Positions 59,833 to 64,000 of a stretch of 64,000 nt of DNA are shown here, piece by piece. Position 1 is the stretch's first letter; each line of letters starts with the position of its first letter. Source of the stretch: Pseudoselenomonas ruminantium. GTDB taxonomy: Bacteria > Bacillota > Negativicutes > Selenomonadales > Selenomonadaceae. The stretch covers positions 1 to 64,000 of the forward strand of contig CACZIV010000008.1 of assembly GCA_902781305.1 (NCBI GenBank). The letters run 5' to 3'. The notes below the pieces were generated by a model that was given only the letters and a program-made list of their open reading frames with translations, did no database searches and was not told the origin of the DNA. The position numbers and the translations under genes are program-made.

Positions 59833-62021
59833 ACGGACTTCTTGCCATAATAGGCCAGCGACCAACCGTCGCGGCCTTTTTCTTTTACATGATAAAGTGC
59901 CTGGTCGGCGTTATGCAGTAGTTCCTGATAGTCCCGTCCATGAGCAGGATAGAGGGCGATGCCGATGCTGGCGGACAGGCGCGGATGTTCGTTGGTTTCC
60001 GGCTCTAAATTGTGGGCGGCTTCGCGGATGCGCGTGGCAATGCACTCAATATTGTGCCGGGGAATGTTGTCGATCACCAGAATGAATTCATCACCACCGA
60101 AGCGGCCAACGGCATCGTTGGCGCGGACGATGTGGCTGAGGCATACCGCAAAGCGGCGCAGGATATCATCACCGCGTTGATGGCCCAGCGTATCATTGGC
60201 CTCCTTGAAATGGTCAAGGTCGATGATAAAGAGGGCATGACAGCGGTCAGGGGCGGCAGGCGTACGCAGAATCTCACTGCCGGCACGTTCAATGGCCGCC
60301 TTGTTCAAAAGACCGGTCAACGCGTCGGTTTCCGCTAGTTCCTGATAATGCCGCTGTTTTTGCTGCGCCGTATTCAGCTCGTTGAGCATGGACTGGAGCT
60401 TGCGATTTTTTTCCTGCAAGAGCTTTTGTGCCCTGCGCATGCTTTGTTGATGATGACTGAGGAAGAACATGCTGGCAATCAAAAAGAGAATGATACCTGC
60501 CGTAAGCCCCGTTTGCAGAGGATAGAAGGATACTAGATGCTGCAGGGAAAAGTCCGGTTTGCTGTTGATAATGTGTTTTTGCACGATATGGATGCGTTTT
60601 TCCGGATTGATTTGGGTGATGGCTTTATTGAGGATGCCTTGTAGTATGCGGGGCTGGGCGGGCGAAATGACAAGACTGGTGGGGACATTTATGGAAGCAT
60701 CAGGAATGATATTGAGGTTCGGATAAAGGCTTAGAGGACGAGCTATTTCCAGTGCGGAATTGCGGATAAGGGCAAGGTCGCATTTTTTATTATGGACACG
60801 GCCAATGGCTTCGCTATAAGAGGTCTTTGCTTCGATGAAATGCCAGTTGGGGAATTTTTGCTCCAGATAAGACATGAGGGAGGGTTCCGGCCAGGGAACG
60901 ACCAATGTAATATTATCCGTATCAGAAGGTGTCTGCGGTGTGCTGCCGATAAAGGTATAGGGAATTTCCAGCAGTGGATTGGTGAAATAGAAGGGCAGAT
61001 GATTTTCTGCGCCGGTAAAGACGTCCAGCATAAGGTCGGCATCGCCTTTTTCCAGCAGGGCTATTGCATCTTCATAGTGATTGACATGGATGTAGGTGAA
61101 TTGCAGGCCGGAATTCTTGGCTAATGCAGAAATCAGGTCTGCATAAATGCCGGTAGCGGTATGCGTTTTTTCATCGTATTCGATGTAGGGCGCTGAACCG
61201 CCATAGACAGCAATTCGCAATGGGGGCAGACTTTGGATATATTGACTTTCCGGTGGTGTGTAGTGAACCAGTTGGAAGTCCAGATTTTCAGCTAACGTTT
61301 GCGAGAGTTGCGGCTCAAAGTGTGGATTTTCAGTATTGAGCCGGGCCAGCGCCTGTTCCATTTCCCATAAGCGGTTGCGGTGAGCATCAACGGTGGCTAC
61401 GCGTACCGGAATACGGGTATAGGCCAGCAGGAAATGCTCGGCAGCAGTCGTGTTGGTGGCGGTGTCTACGACCAAATCGACATCCCCGGCGGTCAGCGCC
61501 GCCAGCATTTCTTTCTGATTGGCGTATTCGCGCACCGTAAAGGTCAGGTGGTTGCTTTGCTGAAATTCTTCAAAACGGTAATTGATGGGGCGATGGGCAA
61601 TAACCCCGACAACTGCGCCATTAAGCGTGTTGAGGTCCTGCGGGTCAAAGCGTGTTTCCTTTTCCCGTGTATAAAGACCTTCTACATCATAGCCAAAATC
61701 CATAGCGCTGTAGATTATGCTGTTGTTTATCCCTAGAGAGCTGGGATATTCTACAGATAGGAGCAAATCAATATCGCCGGCAAATAATTGCGAAAAGGCA
61801 TTGCTGGCGTCAATATTCACCAGTTGATAATCCCAGTCGGTCTGCTTGGATAGTTCATCCAGATAGGTGATGTAATAGCGGCGTAGGACATGACCATTGA
61901 CCAGACTTTTGTCCGGCTGAATAAAACCTAATTTTACCTGTTGTCCATCTGCTGCTGCCACAGGCCCATATACGGGCAGTATTAGGCAAAGGGCCAGGAA
62001 CAGGGCCATAATTGCTTTCAT
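59829..62021 (-). CDS. Membrane diguanylate cyclase with two periplasmic solute-binding-type domains
   Basis: A 730-residue signalling protein. The signal peptide ends near PVAAAD. Two periplasmic SBP_bac_3-type domains follow (about residues 28-255, from KLGFIQPDKSLVN, and about 265-480, from PLRIAVYGGSAPYIEYDEK). One membrane span lies at about 510-530, then a coiled coil and a GGDEF domain (about 565-728) with intact GGDEF at about 642-646 (GRFGGDEFILVID). It should make c-di-GMP in response to a periplasmic ligand. The start is ATG at 62021 behind TAGGAGA; the frame extends 135 bases further but without a ribosome site. DnaA-box repeats lie just upstream. Confidence 0.85.
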   Translation of the reverse strand: MKAIMALFLALCLILPVYGPVAAADGQQVKLGFIQPDKSLVNGHVLRRYYITYLDELSKQTDWDYQLVNIDASNAFSQLFAGDIDLLLSVEYPSSLGINNSIIYSAMDFGYDVEGLYTREKETRFDPQDLNTLNGAVVGVIAHRPINYRFEEFQQSNHLTFTVREYANQKEMLAALTAGDVDLVVDTATNTTAAEHFLLAYTRIPVRVATVDAHRNRLWEMEQALARLNTENPHFEPQLSQTLAENLDFQLVHYTPPESQYIQSLPPLRIAVYGGSAPYIEYDEKTHTATGIYADLISALAKNSGLQFTYIHVNHYEDAIALLEKGDADLMLDVFTGAENHLPFYFTNPLLEIPYTFIGSTPQTPSDTDNITLVVPWPEPSLMSYLEQKFPNWHFIEAKTSYSEAIGRVHNKKCDLALIRNSALEIARPLSLYPNLNIIPDASINVPTSLVISPAQPRILQGILNKAITQINPEKRIHIVQKHIINSKPDFSLQHLVSFYPLQTGLTAGIILFLIASMFFLSHHQQSMRRAQKLLQEKNRKLQSMLNELNTAQQKQRHYQELAETDALTGLLNKAAIERAGSEILRTPAAPDRCHALFIIDLDHFKEANDTLGHQRGDDILRRFAVCLSHIVRANDAVGRFGGDEFILVIDNIPRHNIECIATRIREAAHNLEPETNEHPRLSASIGIALYPAHGRDYQELLHNADQALYHVKEKGRDGWSLAYYGKKSV

Positions 62022-62118
62022 AAGATGTTCTCCTATGGTAAACGCCAATGATATTATTGTATAGGAATATTTCGTGAAAATACACAAAAATCCTGCTTGT
62101 TGAAAATCAGCAGGATTA

Positions 62119-62190
62119 TGTGGATAACTTTGGCTTAATACACAGATTATCCCCAAACAATGTGGAAAATGTGGATAAAATTGTGGATAA
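62119..62190. promoter_or_regulatory. Cluster of DnaA-box-like sites
   Basis: Four sites match TTWTNCACA: TGTGGATAA at 62119-62127, 62170-62178 and 62182-62190, and TGTGGAAAA at 62161-62169. A fifth (TTATCCCCA at 62147-62155) is one mismatch off and in the opposite orientation. All fall in 72 bases of the gap between the response-regulator and diguanylate cyclase genes. Confidence 0.65.
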
Positions 62191-62207
62191 GTATGCCGGA
62201 TGGTGGA

Positions 62208-63083
62208 TTATTTTGCTCTTTGGGCGGTATCGTAGAGGGCATGGATAAATTTTTTCATATTGATGTGCACCTGAGAGGTCGTGGGTTTTTCCTCGTTTTC
62301 AAGCAGGCGCATGGTGCTGCGTACGTCGTTGTAGTCAAAGTAGAGCGGGGCATAGTCTTCAAACTTGGGATTGGTATAATCGAGAACACCCATGCTGGCC
62401 ACATTCACATGACCTTGGAAAATGGTGCGGCGCAAACGCTGTTCCATCGCTTTGGCTTCGCGTGCCGGGTCATCCGCACCATTTTGCTCGGCAACGGCGG
62501 TGAATAAGCCTTTGAGTGCAGGGATTTGCCCACCATTTTTTTCGACATAAGACATGATGTTTAATAAATCCTGTGCGCCGGGGGCGGTGAGGAGACCGAG
62601 TTCTTTGAGCTGGCTTTCCGTACGGGAGCGAATGGTTTTCTGCGGATTTGGTGCTGGCGTGGCTTGTGGCGTCAGGCTGAGCAGGGAGTTTTGCAGATTT
62701 TGGGCAAAGGATTCCAGACGCAGGTGCTCGCTGACGTTTTTCAGCACGCTGACGATTTCATTGCGGTTTAAAGGTTTCATAATATAGTAGTCAATGCCGT
62801 GTTCGTAGGCTTTGCCCACTAAATCCTTGCTTTCCACTTGGGAGAGCATAATGATTTTTCCAGAAAAATTCTCTTTGATGCGGTTTACCGCCTGAATGCC
62901 GTCAATACCGGGCATCAACATATCAATGATGAGAATGTCCGTCTGGCGCTCGGCAAGAAGTTCATTGGTCAGTTCTGTGGCATCGCCTAGTGAGTCCGTA
63001 ACGTCACCAAGATTGTAGTCTTCAATGATGTCCTGCAGCATCATGCGTACAGCAGCATCATCATCAATCAGCATTATGTTCAT
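62208..63083 (-). CDS. Response regulator with YcbB-type output domain (GlnL-like)
   Basis: A two-component regulator of 291 residues. The receiver domain (residues 1-120) has acidic Asp7-Asp9 in LIDDDAAV, the phospho-acceptor Asp54 in ILIIDMLMPGIDG and the conserved Lys in IMKPLN. The output domain (about 155-285), with QDLLNIMSYVEKNGG and YFDYNDVRSTMRLLE, fits the YcbB family of B. subtilis GlnL, which controls glutamine use. It overlaps the upstream kinase gene by 20 bases. The regulated gene is not evident in the window. Confidence 0.82.
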   Translation of the reverse strand: MNIMLIDDDAAVRMMLQDIIEDYNLGDVTDSLGDATELTNELLAERQTDILIIDMLMPGIDGIQAVNRIKENFSGKIIMLSQVESKDLVGKAYEHGIDYYIMKPLNRNEIVSVLKNVSEHLRLESFAQNLQNSLLSLTPQATPAPNPQKTIRSRTESQLKELGLLTAPGAQDLLNIMSYVEKNGGQIPALKGLFTAVAEQNGADDPAREAKAMEQRLRRTIFQGHVNVASMGVLDYTNPKFEDYAPLYFDYNDVRSTMRLLENEEKPTTSQVHINMKKFIHALYDTAQRAK

Positions 63084-64000
63084 GAGGGGGATTCTCCTTT
63101 GGTTTTGTCGGTTTGTGCAGCTTTTGACAGGGCAGGTCCAAATAGCAGGTTACTTTATCTTTTCCGTCAGAAGTCAGCTCGATGGTGCCGCCCAGCGTTT
63201 CCGTCTGGTGTTTGACATAGGTAAGCCCCACGCCGCTGGAGGCCTTGCCGGAACTGTCGAATTTTGTTGTGTAACCTGGCGAAAAAACCTGCGCCAGGCG
63301 CCGTGGCGGGATAAAGCTGCCGGTATTTTCTAAGGTGATTTTCAAGCGTCCATCGCCCGTGCCGCCTACAATGGTCAGCGTGATGGTGCCCCGGCTGGGG
63401 ATGGCTTCCACAGCGTTAGCGACCAGATTGTTGAGGATGGAGAGCAGCATAAACGAGTGGAGCGGTGGCAGCCCCGTGGGGACTTTGGCGCTGAAAAAGA
63501 TTTCCTTGCCCAATGAGCGGGCATATTTTTTTTGCGTGTGTATCAGAAGTTTAACGAGTTTATCCGGGGACAGGTAATCGTCTACCCGTCGGTTTTGGGC
63601 TAATTCCCGCAGACCTGCATATATGCGCTGCTGGTTTTTCTTGATATCGTGGCATTGCCCTGCAATGCGCAGCACTTCATTGGCAAGTGCTTCATCCTCT
63701 GGTGTCCGGGCACGGTCCTTTAGCTGCACATAAACATTGTAGCAGTCATGGGTGATATCCTCGCCACTTTGCAGGGAACACTTGAGCTCGAATACTTCCT
63801 CGTAGAGCCCGGCAATCAACATGGTCAGCCGGTTTTTTTCTTTGGTCTTGCGGGTCAGCCGCATTTCCGTGTTGTAGAGCTGAAACAGGAAGAAGAAGGA
63901 GAGGATAAAGAAACAGCGTAAAATGGCAATCAGAACCAATCGTCCGAGCATGCCTAAGGTAAAGGTTTCCGACTGCTGGTAGGCGATGGCGTTCATGGCC
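63064..64000 (-). CDS. Sensor histidine kinase, GlnK/YcbA-like (5' end outside window)
   Basis: The C-terminal ~310 residues of a membrane histidine kinase. One membrane span is seen at about residues 18-42, and the frame stays open to the window edge, so the gene likely starts further right. The dimerisation/phospho-acceptor region contains GQCHDIKKNQQ, with a His-Asp pair typical of the LytS/GlnK-like (SpoOB-type) group. The ATPase domain has the N-box LNNLVANAVEAIP and G-box GVGLTYVKHQTETLGG. It pairs with the overlapping response regulator. Confidence 0.82.
   Translation of the reverse strand, partial: AMNAIAYQQSETFTLGMLGRLVLIAILRCFFILSFFFLFQLYNTEMRLTRKTKEKNRLTMLIAGLYEEVFELKCSLQSGEDITHDCYNVYVQLKDRARTPEDEALANEVLRIAGQCHDIKKNQQRIYAGLRELAQNRRVDDYLSPDKLVKLLIHTQKKYARSLGKEIFFSAKVPTGLPPLHSFMLLSILNNLVANAVEAIPSRGTITLTIVGGTGDGRLKITLENTGSFIPPRRLAQVFSPGYTTKFDSSGKASSGVGLTYVKHQTETLGGTIELTSDGKDKVTCYLDLPCQKLHKPTKPKENPPHEHNAD

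Overview
The window reads as chromosomal DNA of a diderm Firmicute (Negativicutes, Selenomonas-like). The evidence is a complete lipid A, Kdo and Lpt gene set with BamA, Skp-type chaperones, TolC, TamB and an MCE system, set among Firmicute-style genes with strong AAGGAGG ribosome sites, frequent TTG starts, a B. subtilis YdjGHI-like cluster and a GlnK/GlnL-like two-component pair. Base composition looks moderate and even across the window. Almost all genes are on the + strand.

Layout. 1-1167: the C-terminal end of a filamentous-haemagglutinin-like adhesin, facing a dicarboxylate/amino-acid symporter (1280-2554, minus) across a shared terminator. 2777-16475: an envelope transport block, mlaE-mlaF-mlaD(with barrel)-tolC-tamB, then a sigma-70-family factor, a single-span proline-rich protein, bamA and an unrecognised outer-membrane protein. 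16478-37733: three tandem OmpH/Skp paralogues, then lpxD, an acyltransferase, lpxC, fabZ, lpxA, lpxI, lpxB, msbA, a waaA-lpxK fusion, kdsB, kdsA, kdsD, kdsC, a second acyltransferase, lptC, lptA, lptB, one lptF/G permease and a DUF3084 protein. Together these build lipid A, add Kdo, flip the product and carry it outward. 37730-41241: a RuvC/YqgF-fold protein, dCMP deaminase, a WecA/TagO-type transferase, UDP-GlcNAc 2-epimerase and an AtpZ-like protein.

41453-48866: an unrecognised coiled-coil protein, a candidate structured RNA, tRNA-Gly(CCC) on the minus strand, an SPFH/zinc-ribbon/TPM trio, serS and an NSS-family transporter. 48927-51449: the metNIQ methionine importer. 51450-52140 has no ordinary gene. 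It holds three related long palindromes and, between them, what looks like a complete Fst/par-type type I toxin-antitoxin module: a 29-residue hydrophobic peptide, a hairpin over its ribosome site, a convergent antisense promoter, a shared bidirectional terminator and a pair of 14-bp direct repeats. 52184-54904: purB and purA behind a leader with a terminator-like hairpin.

54983-59139: a sigma-54 activator whose N-terminus is itself HPr-like, then a textbook -24/-12 promoter with palindromic upstream sites, then ptsH and ptsI. This suggests local sigma-54 control of the general PTS. 59205-64000 (minus): an HD-domain protein, a membrane diguanylate cyclase with two periplasmic solute-binding domains, a cluster of DnaA boxes, and a GlnL-like response regulator with its histidine kinase running off the right edge.

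The most notable items are the Fst/par-like module with its flanking palindromes, the unassigned RNA candidate at about 42.1-42.5 kb, and the HPr-domain/sigma-54/ptsHI circuit.
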